DNA of 64,000 bases from Umbribacter vaginalis (GTDB taxonomy: Bacteria > Actinomycetota > Coriobacteriia > Coriobacteriales > Eggerthellaceae). Positions 34,817 to 42,945 of the stretch are shown here, piece by piece. The first letter of the stretch is position 1; the number at the start of each line of letters is the position of its first letter. Position numbers and translations under genes: made by a program. Below the pieces are notes generated by a model, which was given only the letters and a program-made list of their open reading frames with translations, was not told the origin of the DNA and ran no database searches. The stretch lies in the NCBI GenBank assembly GCA_001552935.1, contig KQ959677.1, positions 88,094 to 152,093 of the forward strand. Direction: 5' to 3'.

Positions 34817-36568
34817 ATGAAGCCTCACAACAATACATTTTTGCGTATACGTATGCATGCAGCGCATTCACAACGGCGCAGCTATGTGCAGCACGCGTAC
34901 CAGAGACAGCAATTGCTTCAGATGCATCGAATGAATAGCCGTGTTTGTAAGTGTCTGCGCGCGCTTGCGTGTTTATTCCTTGCAAGCGTTTTATGCATAA
35001 CGCTCAATAGTTCCTCATTAGGTGCCGTTCCTTTTACTATGCATACGTGGTGTTCAGGAAGCGGTATACCAACAGCCTACGCCGATGTGCGCAATACCGA
35101 TCAAACGCAAGCAGGATCCGTCGGCAGTTTATCGATACCGGTTGATCAGTGTCCTTCTATTACAGCAGAAATGGCCATTGTTATGGATGAGCAGGGACGC
35201 GTTTTGTTTGCACGTGACGCGTATCAAGCTAATCCTATTGCATCGATTACAAAAGTTATGACAGCGCTTGTTGCCCTTGAAAACGCGCCGCTTACAACCC
35301 CTATAACAGTAACGCAAGAAGCGGCACGAGTAGGCGAGTCGAGCGCACACCTTAAAGCGGGCGATACGATGCCTCTCAGCGAAGCGCTCAAAGCGCTGCT
35401 TATTCCATCTGGAAATGATGCCGCCATCAGTATTGCTGAAAGCGTTGGGACACTTATTCTCCAAAAGCAAAAAGCTACAAGCACAACAGAAGGTTCGTCT
35501 CATGCGCACAACAAATCTGGGAATAAAAACACAAAAAAACAGCTCGATCCAACGTTACAAAATTCCACGTCAGCATTGACAGCCAACACGTCTACCACCG
35601 CGCCTACTTCAGCAAATCATTCAGCTGCTTATGAAGCATTTATACAAGAAATGAATGCCTATGCGTCACGTCTTGGATGCAGCAATACGCTCTATGAAAA
35701 TCCTCACGGTTTAGATGATGGTGCTTTTGCAGGTAATTTACATAGTTGTGCGTACGATCAGGCACTTATTGCCCTTGAAGCAATGAAACATCCTGAACTT
35801 GAAAAAATCGTATCAACAGGCTCAACGAACATTCGCGTTAAACGCAATGGAATTGATACGTCGGTAGCACTCACATCGCATAATACTTTTATAAAAAATT
35901 ACCATTTTGCGCGTGGAATTAAAACAGGAACAACTGATGCCGCAGGCTATGCGTTTATGGGTGCTGCGCGCGATGCACAAGGACGGCTGCTTGTTTCTGT
36001 TGTTCTAAAATCACGTTCTGATCAGGATAGATTTAAAGATACCCAAAAGCTTTTTGAATGGGCGTACGGGCATTTTGTTGAGTACCATTTCATTAATTGT
36101 TCTCAAGCAATACCCGATGAACAGGCTGCAAAGCTGTTAAACAAACTAAACGTTTCCGAAGATAAAATCGAGCAGCATAAGCTTCCTGTACTTGCACGAT
36201 TATCGATTAGCAATGCAAATATTTCAGCGGATGTTACAACAACACATTTTCCTGTTCATCAAGTAAATATGTTTGGCGGTAACATTACGCAGCGTGTGGT
36301 GCTTACGCGCTCCATTTCGCATGCTCGATGTGGTGACGAGGTAGGCACCTTACAGTTCTATCAAAATAATGCTGTTATTGAAGAAGTGCCTCTTATTGTG
36401 TATCAGGCAAATTCAAAAACACACGATGAGGGTTTTTCGCTTGGGGGAGTATTTCATGCAATTGAGGAATTTCTAGGAAGACTGCTCCAAAACAATGCTG
36501 AAAGTGATGTTACAATCGAATTGTACAATACAGCGCACCTTATACACGATGCGCGTTCTCGTGTATAA
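34817..36568 (+). CDS. dacA: D-alanyl-D-alanine carboxypeptidase (penicillin-binding protein 5 type)
   Basis: Trims the terminal D-Ala of peptidoglycan stem peptides outside the membrane. The three active-site motifs are clear: SITK with nucleophile S143, SGN at 197-199 and KTGT from K368. An N-terminal tail of about 44 residues rich in His, Arg and Gln precedes the hydrophobic signal (about 45-70). A serine/threonine/asparagine-rich insert at about 215-270 sits inside the catalytic domain, between motifs two and three. The C-terminal beta-rich domain follows. Length 583 exceeds the usual 400-450 through these extras. Confidence 0.92.
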   Translation: MKPHNNTFLRIRMHAAHSQRRSYVQHAYQRQQLLQMHRMNSRVCKCLRALACLFLASVLCITLNSSSLGAVPFTMHTWCSGSGIPTAYADVRNTDQTQAGSVGSLSIPVDQCPSITAEMAIVMDEQGRVLFARDAYQANPIASITKVMTALVALENAPLTTPITVTQEAARVGESSAHLKAGDTMPLSEALKALLIPSGNDAAISIAESVGTLILQKQKATSTTEGSSHAHNKSGNKNTKKQLDPTLQNSTSALTANTSTTAPTSANHSAAYEAFIQEMNAYASRLGCSNTLYENPHGLDDGAFAGNLHSCAYDQALIALEAMKHPELEKIVSTGSTNIRVKRNGIDTSVALTSHNTFIKNYHFARGIKTGTTDAAGYAFMGAARDAQGRLLVSVVLKSRSDQDRFKDTQKLFEWAYGHFVEYHFINCSQAIPDEQAAKLLNKLNVSEDKIEQHKLPVLARLSISNANISADVTTTHFPVHQVNMFGGNITQRVVLTRSISHARCGDEVGTLQFYQNNAVIEEVPLIVYQANSKTHDEGFSLGGVFHAIEEFLGRLLQNNAESDVTIELYNTAHLIHDARSRV

Positions 36569-36596
36569 GCTTGTGCGCGGCACAGAGCGATGAGTA

Positions 36597-36624
36597 TTGA
36601 TGATAGGTGTAGATAATTTATAAC
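36597..36624 (+). promoter_or_regulatory. Putative promoter of the zinc-ribbon/FHA gene
   Basis: TTGATG at 36597-36602 and TATAAC at 36619-36624 with 16 bases between, inside the 129-base gap before the FHA gene. It would give a leader of about 65-70 bases. Weak but the only fitting pair. Confidence 0.4.
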
Positions 36625-36697
36625 CGAGCGCGTTAACAATGTATCTCAATGCTCTAAGCTATAAATGAGAACCTGACAATAGAGTAGGGGTGTACTT

Positions 36698-37138
36698 ATG
36701 ACAAAAACATGTCCTGTTTGCACACAAGAATGTGATGCAAATTCAAACGAATGCCCTGCTTGTGGTTTTAGTTTTAATGGTGAAACCCGCGAATTTTCGC
36801 CGGTACATCTTCCGCTTAAAGGCGAAGATACACCCTTAACAAGCAACCGAGACTACGGTCAGTTCAAAATTATTCGCGGTCCTTATTCAGGCGCAATTAT
36901 TGGCTTAACACCTGGTGAACTTACTATCGGTCGTGCTCCTACGTGCGAAATTTTCCTCAACGATATGACCGTATCGCGCAAACATGCTAAGTTGCAAGTG
37001 ACAAAAGACGCAACGGTTCTTATTGATGAGCATTCTTTTAATGGCGTTTGGGTAAACGACAAGCTTATTGACACTATTACGCTTTCACCAGGTGATAAAA
37101 TTCAAATCGGAGAATTTTGTCTGTACTTCACGCGCTAA
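36698..37138 (+). CDS. Zinc-ribbon and FHA domain protein
   Basis: FHA domains bind phosphothreonine peptides in Ser/Thr-kinase signalling. The 146-residue protein starts with a zinc ribbon (C5-x2-C8, C19-x2-C22) and has an FHA domain from about residue 66 with the binding residues in LTIGRAP, VSRKHAKL and SFNGVWVN. This layout recalls small actinobacterial FHA proteins such as GarA, which control metabolism after kinase phosphorylation; however, I see no ETTS-type phosphorylation motif at the N-terminus, so that role is not shown. No kinase lies nearby. Confidence 0.88.
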   Translation: MTKTCPVCTQECDANSNECPACGFSFNGETREFSPVHLPLKGEDTPLTSNRDYGQFKIIRGPYSGAIIGLTPGELTIGRAPTCEIFLNDMTVSRKHAKLQVTKDATVLIDEHSFNGVWVNDKLIDTITLSPGDKIQIGEFCLYFTR

Positions 37139-37285
37139 GTGTATACTTCAAGAACTACGTGTGTTTTTTAAGAGCGTTTGTCATTGCGGTATAGTTCTTG
37201 GCAATATGTTATGGCTCTTCTATGCATTTATGCAGATAAGCTTACACGTAGCGCTACCGCTATGCCATGCTACTCGTGTGTACTG

Positions 37286-38320
37286 CTAATACATCATGCA
37301 ACCAAGGCAGTAAAATACACCGCATATCACTACAAATGTTAGAATTTGCGGCATCGATTTTAGGCGCATTTCGGGTGTGATTGGATTGTGAATGAGTGCG
37401 CTTGCAAATGGCGCGACACATAACACAAACGCTACAACAACTACTACATCGGCACTTAAGATTGATTCAAGACAGAATATTTCGGCAACGATGGTAAGAA
37501 TAACACCCACGACGTACAGTGTTTTTGCCTGCTCACGGCTCATAATGCCTGCCAGTGTGCGCCTGTGAGAGCTTAGGTCTTTTTCACGATCAGATAAGTT
37601 GTTAGTAAACATGATGAGTGCAACAAGCAAAATCAAAGGTATAAGGCTTAGTGCGAATGCACTGGAATAGCTTTGCGTTAAGCCATATGTCACTGCTGAT
37701 GGGATAAGGCCACCCATGACAACGCCGCTTGACAATTCACCAAGTGGCAGATAGGAAAGGGGAGTTTTGCCAGCTGAATAAAACACGAGAACCAGCGCAC
37801 CAATTATTCCAATGACCAGGGGAATTATGTCACTTTCATACACAATATATAAGCCTAAAATAAAGCTCATGACAACATACGCAATTGCTAGGCGCTTTAC
37901 CGAGCGGGGATTTATGTGGTGATATACGAGAACAGCGTCACTTTCTTCCACAAAATCGGTTTTTGAATCGGCTCCTTTTTTATAGTCGAAATAATCGTTA
38001 AGCGTGTTTGCGGCTGATTGAAATAAAATAACAATTATCAACATTATACAAGCCGCTGGATAAGAAAGCTCATCAACGCTGCGAAACGATACGCAAAAGC
38101 CGTACAAGAAGGGGATAATTGCGGCAGGCCAGGTGTGTGGAGCGGCAAGCTGAAGTGCAAGTTTGAAGCTAAGTGGCGTCCAGGCGTTCTGCATTGCGGG
38201 TTCGGATTGAGTACTGGCCTTACAAGTCTCTTGCATACATGCTTGTGAAGCGTTAGTATTGTGTTGACACAAGGGCGTTTTATCAGGTTGAACTGGCGGT
38301 TGTAAGCGTTCATCAGTCAT
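37286..38320 (-). CDS. menA: UbiA-family prenyltransferase, probably MenA
   Basis: Attaches a polyprenyl chain to 1,4-dihydroxy-2-naphthoate in menaquinone synthesis. The 344-residue protein has about nine spans and the two Asp-rich sites NDYFDYKKGAD and NNLSDREKD, which bind the diphosphate through magnesium. The first is the MenA form. ATG at 38320 has AGGA about 11 bases upstream; the frame is open to 38485 but that part is not hydrophobic or conserved-looking. It supplies the quinone expected by the NrfD-type enzyme at the window start. Other men genes are absent here. Confidence 0.85.
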   Translation of the reverse strand: MTDERLQPPVQPDKTPLCQHNTNASQACMQETCKASTQSEPAMQNAWTPLSFKLALQLAAPHTWPAAIIPFLYGFCVSFRSVDELSYPAACIMLIIVILFQSAANTLNDYFDYKKGADSKTDFVEESDAVLVYHHINPRSVKRLAIAYVVMSFILGLYIVYESDIIPLVIGIIGALVLVFYSAGKTPLSYLPLGELSSGVVMGGLIPSAVTYGLTQSYSSAFALSLIPLILLVALIMFTNNLSDREKDLSSHRRTLAGIMSREQAKTLYVVGVILTIVAEIFCLESILSADVVVVVAFVLCVAPFASALIHNPITPEMRLKSMPQILTFVVICGVFYCLGCMMY

Positions 38321-38566
38321 AGTGTTCGTTGTTCCTATCACGGTTGTTTCGTGTAACGCTCCTATTGTTGCACACCGTGATAAAAGATTGCTCCACAACG
38401 TAAAATGTAGGAAACTGTAACCTAGTTGCGAGTACATGTACGTGTGAGATGCTGTTGCCATGTAATATAGATGAGGTCTGTGCATCAGAGAGTGCTATCC
38501 GATGAAGCATTAACAGGCGAATACGTACAAACGACATTGCGCTTGTTATCGAAATAAGGTGAGTGT

Positions 38567-39001
38567 ATGAAAAAAACTTACAACATTCCTATTCGTTATA
38601 GTGAAACCGATTGTATGGGTGTGGTATATCACGCTAATTATGCTTTATATTTTGAAGATGCGCGTTCGCGCTTTATAGCCGATTTGGGATTTCCTTATGC
38701 TGAACTGGAAAAACAGGGTGTTATGTCGCCCGTGGTTGACCTTCAAATTTCATACCACAAGCCTTTGCGCTATGGCGATACGGCAAGCGTAACCGTTTGG
38801 GTAAGCAAGCTGCGCGCAACGCGGATTACCTATGCGTTTGAAGTGCGCGCTGCCGCGGATGCACAGTGTGCGCATCCTTATACGACAGGCTCGGTAAGCG
38901 TTTGCATCGTGGACGCCCACACGTTTCGCCCGATTAGCATTAAGCACCGTTTGCCTGCGCTGTATCAGGCGTATGTAAGCGTTGCAGACGCAAACGAATA
39001 G
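38567..39001 (+). CDS. YbgC-type acyl-CoA thioesterase (hot-dog fold)
   Basis: Hydrolyses acyl-CoA thioesters. The 144-residue protein has the 4-hydroxybenzoyl-CoA thioesterase/YbgC signature RYSETDCMGVVYHANYALYF near residues 9-28, which holds the catalytic Asp of the hot-dog helix. Ribosome site AAGGTGAG lies just upstream of the ATG. It is divergent from menA; a role in clearing DHNA-CoA for menaquinone synthesis is conceivable because hot-dog thioesterases do that step in some bacteria, but this is inference from position alone. Confidence 0.85.
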   Translation: MKKTYNIPIRYSETDCMGVVYHANYALYFEDARSRFIADLGFPYAELEKQGVMSPVVDLQISYHKPLRYGDTASVTVWVSKLRATRITYAFEVRAAADAQCAHPYTTGSVSVCIVDAHTFRPISIKHRLPALYQAYVSVADANE

Positions 39002-39415
39002 TATCTTTTCGTAAAGGCTGTAGTGACGTGTGGATGTGTGAGTGTGTACAAATGCGGCGTTTCATGAGAGTAGAGAGTATAGCTCATTGATGGATTCAAT
39101 ATGTTCATACATTTTGTAAAACGCTACTTATGACTTGTTTTGTTATTTCCGTACTCTAGTTTACATAACTTATATTATATCTAATTTATATAACAAGAAA
39201 GACGTGCAAGAAAGTTGCACTCGTGACTGCCTATCTACCTAAATAAGTTACATATTCAAGTTCAAGCTGAATTTCAAGCTCGTATGCTGGTCAGGTATAA
39301 CACCGCGTAAATCCACAATCTGTCAAGCACTTGGCGAATGGTTATTCTAAGCGCAACGGCATTCCGACACGCACTACAACACGAATACCACACATCTATG
39401 ATACTCAGTAACTGC
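39002..39415. other. Gene-free stretch between thioesterase and membrane protein
   Basis: 414 bases between convergent genes, AT-rich in the middle (39120-39210). It contains a short partial repeat TTCAAG...CAAGCT...TTTCAAGCT around 39258-39281. No terminator with a T-run, RNA gene or supported open frame was seen. Confidence 0.5.
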
Positions 39416-40195
39416 TTAACCCCATGTAGTGCTTCCAGGTTGAGGCGCGGCTTGTGTTCCTGGCGATACCGTATTCGTTGCCGTGCCAGAATTAAACAAT
39501 GCTGACATCTGACCCGTTTCTACAGCCTCTAAAATGCGTGGATATTCAACGTATAAAAACGCTGCGTTGATAATAAGCGCTAGAACGGCCATTAAGAGCG
39601 CAATTTTGACGGGACGTATAAATAGTCGATAATCATTAAGATCGAGCTCTCTGTGGCGTTTTAAGACCTTCGTAATTTTTAGATACGAAATAATTGCGCA
39701 TATGAGCGATATTCCGCTTAAGAGAACGCCTCCAATAAGGAGAGACACGGGTGCTGCAACGCGCGTAAATGATATTAGCTTTCTGCCGCTTTCTAACTGC
39801 GAAAGCTCAGCAGCTGTTGTATTTTTAAGTCTAATATATCTGCGTGAAGGTTTACCATGAGCGTTTTGTTGTTCTGAACCAGAAACATCGTTGTTTGCTG
39901 AGTGGTCTGATGGCTCATTTTCAAATGATGTCGCATGTGTGGTATCCGCCGACGTATTTTGCGTTTTGGTGTCAAGTTCTGTTTCGTGCTGCGGATTGCT
40001 CATTTCTTGAGAAGCACTTGCTGGGAGATCATTATGAGTCAGATCAGGTTTATTATGCAGCTCAGGAGCATTATTAGATGCGTTTACTGTTGTGTCAGCA
40101 AATGATGTTTGCTCATCCTCTGACATAGGTATTTTACCTGTTGACATGCTAATACCCTTGTTGTTGGTAGTATCGTGCGAAACAGAATTGCTCAT
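39416..40195 (-). CDS. Unrecognised membrane protein with acidic disordered N-terminus
   Basis: I do not recognise this family. The 259-residue product has a long polar N-terminal region (about 1-115) rich in Asn, Ser, Thr, Asp and Glu, a basic patch GKPSRRYIRLK, two membrane spans (about 146-175 and 197-222) and a short Gly/Pro/Thr-rich tail. The hairpin of two spans resembles small DUF4190-like proteins only in layout. It overlaps dut by four bases (ATGA) so is co-transcribed with nrdR-dut. Topology would place the acidic N-terminus and the tail on the same side. Confidence 0.75.
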   Translation of the reverse strand: MSNSVSHDTTNNKGISMSTGKIPMSEDEQTSFADTTVNASNNAPELHNKPDLTHNDLPASASQEMSNPQHETELDTKTQNTSADTTHATSFENEPSDHSANNDVSGSEQQNAHGKPSRRYIRLKNTTAAELSQLESGRKLISFTRVAAPVSLLIGGVLLSGISLICAIISYLKITKVLKRHRELDLNDYRLFIRPVKIALLMAVLALIINAAFLYVEYPRILEAVETGQMSALFNSGTATNTVSPGTQAAPQPGSTTWG

Positions 40196-40641
40196 GCACG
40201 TACTCCGCTCGAACCAAAACCGCCCTCGCCTCTTTGAGTTTCTGTTAATTCATTGCATACAACCAAATTAACTTGTGGTACAGGTACAACAACAAGCTGT
40301 GCAATTCTATCGCCTTTTTCAATAACAAACGTACTATCTGTACTGGTGTTTAGAAGCGACACTTTGATTTCACCGCGATAGCCGCTATCGATAAGCCCTG
40401 GTGCATTAGTAACCGTTATGCCATGTTTAACCGCAAGTCCACTGCGAGGCACTACCAAGCCGGCATACCCACTTGGAAGCGCTATGGCAAAGCCGGTTGA
40501 TATTAAAACTCGTTGTGATGGCTCGATTGTGTAACACTCCGCCGAGCGTAAATCTAAACCGGCATCTCCCGCATACGCATACGATGGTAATTCAATATCG
40601 TTTCGCAGTGCCTTAATTGGTAATGTTATATCCTCACTCAC
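40192..40641 (-). CDS. dut: dUTP diphosphatase
   Basis: Hydrolyses dUTP to dUMP, keeping uracil out of DNA and supplying thymidylate synthesis. All five trimeric dUTPase motifs are present in 149 residues: AGDAGLDLRS, PRSGLA, GLIDSGYRGEI, RIAQLV and the C-terminal RGEGGFGSSG. GTG start, overlapping the nrdR stop (GTGA), with AAAGGG 8 bases upstream. Confidence 0.97.
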   Translation of the reverse strand: MSEDITLPIKALRNDIELPSYAYAGDAGLDLRSAECYTIEPSQRVLISTGFAIALPSGYAGLVVPRSGLAVKHGITVTNAPGLIDSGYRGEIKVSLLNTSTDSTFVIEKGDRIAQLVVVPVPQVNLVVCNELTETQRGEGGFGSSGVRA

Positions 40642-41087
40642 GAAGACAACCCTTTCACTATGTCGGAAAACTCCTGTATACTGTCGAATTTCTTATACAC
40701 ACTCGCAAAGCGAATATAGGCAACAACGTCAATCTTAGCAAGATGTTGCATAACTAATGAGCCAATTTCACGTGAACTAATTTCGTTTTTAGTGTTATTA
40801 CGAGCGCTATTTTCAATTTCATCAGCAATTTGTTCAAGTTGAGATGGTGCAATATGGCGCTTTGCGCACGCAATGATCAGGCCATGCATAAGTTTTGTAC
40901 GATCAAAAACTTCTGATGAGTTATCCGCCTTGGTAACCATAAGCGGACAGTCGGTCATACGCTCATACGTAGTAAAGCGATGACCACATGCAAGACACTC
41001 ACGCCGCCTACGTATAGAGCTATTATCTTCTGAGGGTCGAGAATCAATTACTTTAGATTCTAAATTTCCACACGCTGTACAACGCAT
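40638..41087 (-). CDS. nrdR: NrdR, ribonucleotide reductase repressor
   Basis: Zinc- and ATP-cone regulator that represses nrd genes when dATP is high. The zinc ribbon uses C3, C6, C31 and C34 (MRCTACG ... CLACGHRFTTYERM) and the ATP cone follows (from about residue 46). AAAGGAG lies before the ATG. It stands between the small SOS-linked gene and dut; no nrd gene is in the window. In Corynebacterium nrdR also follows the divS gene that is divergent from lexA, the same order as here. Confidence 0.97.
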   Translation of the reverse strand: MRCTACGNLESKVIDSRPSEDNSSIRRRRECLACGHRFTTYERMTDCPLMVTKADNSSEVFDRTKLMHGLIIACAKRHIAPSQLEQIADEIENSARNNTKNEISSREIGSLVMQHLAKIDVVAYIRFASVYKKFDSIQEFSDIVKGLSS

Positions 41088-41226
41088 ACGACTCCTTTAA
41101 CATGGATAAATGCTTATACGAAAGACACGTGCCTTCTACACACTATCTCTTTTTCTTACTACCATAGCATAACATGAAATAGGACGCTTATTTGATAATA
41201 TTACCTGCCTTCTATTTCAGAGCTTG

Positions 41227-41793
41227 CTATTGCATAAGTGCAATATATAAGGAAACACTACTGGCAAGTAAAAATGCTATTCCCCACCATGCACTTGCAG
41301 CATCGAAGCTATGTTCAAACGGTATACCACGAGCATCATTATAAATGACATCGTATATTACAACGCTTTTATCGGACAGACGTTTAACGACACGCTCAAA
41401 ACTCTGTATAAGGCTTTTTGTGGTTCGCGTAAGAAAAGTTTTTAAGGAGATAACTAAAGCAAAGGCGGCAGAGCAAAACGTATATTTCGTATGGGTATCA
41501 GATGTATGCTGCGTGCCTTTTTGCGATATTGTATGAATGGATAAAGAAGCTTTTGTAGGTATGGCATGCTGTGTAGTTGATGTGTTACGAGCAACCTTTT
41601 GATACGAAATATGTTTATCGAACACTTGTTCATGACAAGGCATTATATTCATAGGTACAACAAGATGTATACACGCACGATTATATGCGCTACTTGTTTG
41701 TTTTACATAACGATACTGCAGGTAAGAGCCAGTTTTCTTGCTTGTTTTTAATGCGCTTGTACCATAGGTTAAGGTTTTTTCAGAATTTCTCAT
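41227..41793 (-). CDS. Uncharacterised membrane protein divergent from lexA; candidate SOS-induced division inhibitor
   Basis: No family is recognised. The 188-residue product has a polar, Ser/Thr/His/Lys-rich N-terminal two thirds, a hydrophobic patch (FCSAAFALVISLKTF), a basic amphipathic stretch (RTTKSLIQSFERVVKRLSDK) and a C-terminal membrane span (last 23 residues). Its promoter TTGACA-N17-TATTAT runs into the SOS box at its start site, so LexA should repress it. YneA of Bacillus, DivS of Corynebacterium and ChiZ of mycobacteria, all encoded beside lexA, slow division during DNA damage and have little or no common sequence. No LysM motif is visible. The ribosome site is weak. Confidence 0.65.
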   Translation of the reverse strand: MRNSEKTLTYGTSALKTSKKTGSYLQYRYVKQTSSAYNRACIHLVVPMNIMPCHEQVFDKHISYQKVARNTSTTQHAIPTKASLSIHTISQKGTQHTSDTHTKYTFCSAAFALVISLKTFLTRTTKSLIQSFERVVKRLSDKSVVIYDVIYNDARGIPFEHSFDAASAWWGIAFLLASSVSLYIALMQ

Positions 41794-41812
41794 TTTCGTT
41801 ACCGTTTCTCTC

Positions 41813-41842
41813 TTGCATAGAACCTTTGTTCGATATTATAAT
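41813..41842 (+). promoter_or_regulatory. lexA promoter
   Basis: TTGCAT (41813-41818) and TATAAT (41837-41842), spacer 18. The SOS box lies within the spacer, so bound LexA would block its own promoter. Confidence 0.75.
41819..41832. promoter_or_regulatory. LexA operator (SOS box) shared by divergent promoters
   Basis: GAAC-N4-GTTC with an added 3' G (AGAACCTTTGTTCG) matches the Gram-positive and actinobacterial SOS box CGAACN4GTTCG at all but the first base. It sits between the -35 and -10 of lexA and immediately downstream of the -10 of the opposite gene. Confidence 0.85.
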
Positions 41843-41866
41843 AAGGCGCAGCAAAATTGTTGTCAA
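41838..41866 (-). promoter_or_regulatory. Promoter of the lexA-divergent gene
   Basis: On the minus strand TTGACA (41861-41866) and TATTAT (41838-41843) are 17 bases apart. The -10 shares bases with the lexA -10 on the other strand, so the two promoters overlap fully. The predicted start is near 41831, inside the SOS box, giving a leader of about 38 bases. Confidence 0.8.
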
Positions 41867-41897
41867 ACATTTTTTCGAAAAAATGAAAGGAGTTTAG

Positions 41898-42551
41898 ATG
41901 ATTCCTATTAAGCCTATAACGAAGAAGCAAAAGGTTGTTCTTGAGTGTATTGCGAAATACTACACTTCAAAAGGCTACGTACCATCAGTGCGTGAGATAT
42001 GTGATTTTGTCCATTTATCGTCACCCTCAACTGTGCATTCGCATATTGATAGTCTTGAGCAAAAGGGTTACTTACAGCGTGATAGATTTAAATCGCGCTC
42101 GTTTTCGTTGACGCGTAAAGCGTGGGAAGATCTGGGGTATCGCTCCCCTCGTCGTCCTGGGTTTTTACCTACTGATGTAGTATCTATTCCTTTAGTGGGT
42201 GAAGTGGCTGCTGGTACTCCTATTCTTGCAGAAGAAAATATAACCGATCATATTTCGATGCCCATTGAAATTGTTGGAGATACGCCATCGTTTATGCTTA
42301 CGGTACGTGGTGAAAGTATGATAGAAGCAGGCATTAACAATGGCGATTATGTTGTTGTTAAAGAACAAAACGTAGCTAATAATGGCGAGATTGTAGTTGC
42401 CCTTATTGATGACGGTGCAACAGTAAAGCGCTTCTTCAAAGAAGCAGATTGTATACGTTTGCAACCTGAAAATAGTGCTATGGATCCTATTTTAACGCGC
42501 GATTGTACTATTTTAGGAAAAGTAGTTGCTGTATTTAGGCGCGTTTACTAA
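41898..42551 (+). CDS. lexA: LexA repressor
   Basis: SOS master repressor that self-cleaves when RecA is activated. The 217-residue protein has an N-terminal winged helix (to about 70) with VPSVREICDFVHLSSPSTVHSH, the A105-G106 cleavage bond in GEVAAGTP, catalytic S140 in RGESM and K177 in ATVKRF. GAAAGGAG precedes the ATG. All residues for autoproteolysis are present. Its own promoter carries the SOS box. Confidence 0.97.
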   Translation: MIPIKPITKKQKVVLECIAKYYTSKGYVPSVREICDFVHLSSPSTVHSHIDSLEQKGYLQRDRFKSRSFSLTRKAWEDLGYRSPRRPGFLPTDVVSIPLVGEVAAGTPILAEENITDHISMPIEIVGDTPSFMLTVRGESMIEAGINNGDYVVVKEQNVANNGEIVVALIDDGATVKRFFKEADCIRLQPENSAMDPILTRDCTILGKVVAVFRRVY

Positions 42552-42633
42552 AACCATGTGAAGTGCAGACACAGGTGCATTGCTTTCGATGCGCATTGTA
42601 TTGGTATTAGTTGCATGGGTGCAGGAGTGTTGC

Positions 42634-42810
42634 GTGGCTAAAGAACAGCGTGGTACACGGATGAATGTTGCACAGGCTAAGAAACAGCGTGGTACACGGA
42701 CGAATGTTGCACGCGAGCGGAAGCAATTGTGGCTTCATCAGTGCAGGTACCTCATATATGCTTGTACGATAGCTGAATGTAATTGCGTAGCGTGTCATTC
42801 ATCAGTATAG
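42634..42810 (+). CDS. Possible small basic repeat protein (58 aa)
   Basis: Doubtful. A GTG at 42634 has AGGAG six bases upstream and opens a 58-codon frame with two near-identical 13-residue units sharing KKQRGTRxNVA-like sequence, strongly basic, ending in a Cys-rich tail. The repeat unit is 39 bases, a multiple of three, so either strand stays open and the frame may be chance. No homologue is known to me. Confidence 0.2.
   Translation: MAKEQRGTRMNVAQAKKQRGTRTNVARERKQLWLHQCRYLIYACTIAECNCVACHSSV
42636..42713. repeat. Tandem direct repeat, 2 x 39 bases
   Basis: Copies at 42636-42674 and 42675-42713 agree at about 35 of 39 positions; shared core CAGCGTGGTACACGGA then GAATGTTGCAC. A fragment (GTGTTGC...GGCTA) just before the first copy suggests a remnant third unit. 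Confidence 0.9.
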
Positions 42811-42945
42811 ATACGAGGCAAACACCTTATGGTTGGATATTCTCGTGCATTGCCTCGCTTGAACGCTTGTTTATACATCTGCGAGAGCGAATACTTGCGC
42901 GTATATAGAACTGTGAACGTATTGCCGCATAAGATATGGGGTCCT

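Larger units (their letters stand above)
42552..42945. other. Intergenic region with a tandem 39-base repeat downstream of lexA
   Basis: 394 bases between convergent lexA and the sensor kinase. It holds two tandem 39-base copies at 42636-42713, listed separately, and a possible small open frame. The right half (42811-42945) shows nothing I can name; no T-run terminator was seen on either strand. Confidence 0.55.

Noticed and set aside
42607-42798. 63-codon minus-strand frame with Cys/Leu repeats
   Set aside because: Open only because the 39-base repeat is a multiple of three; no ribosome site found.
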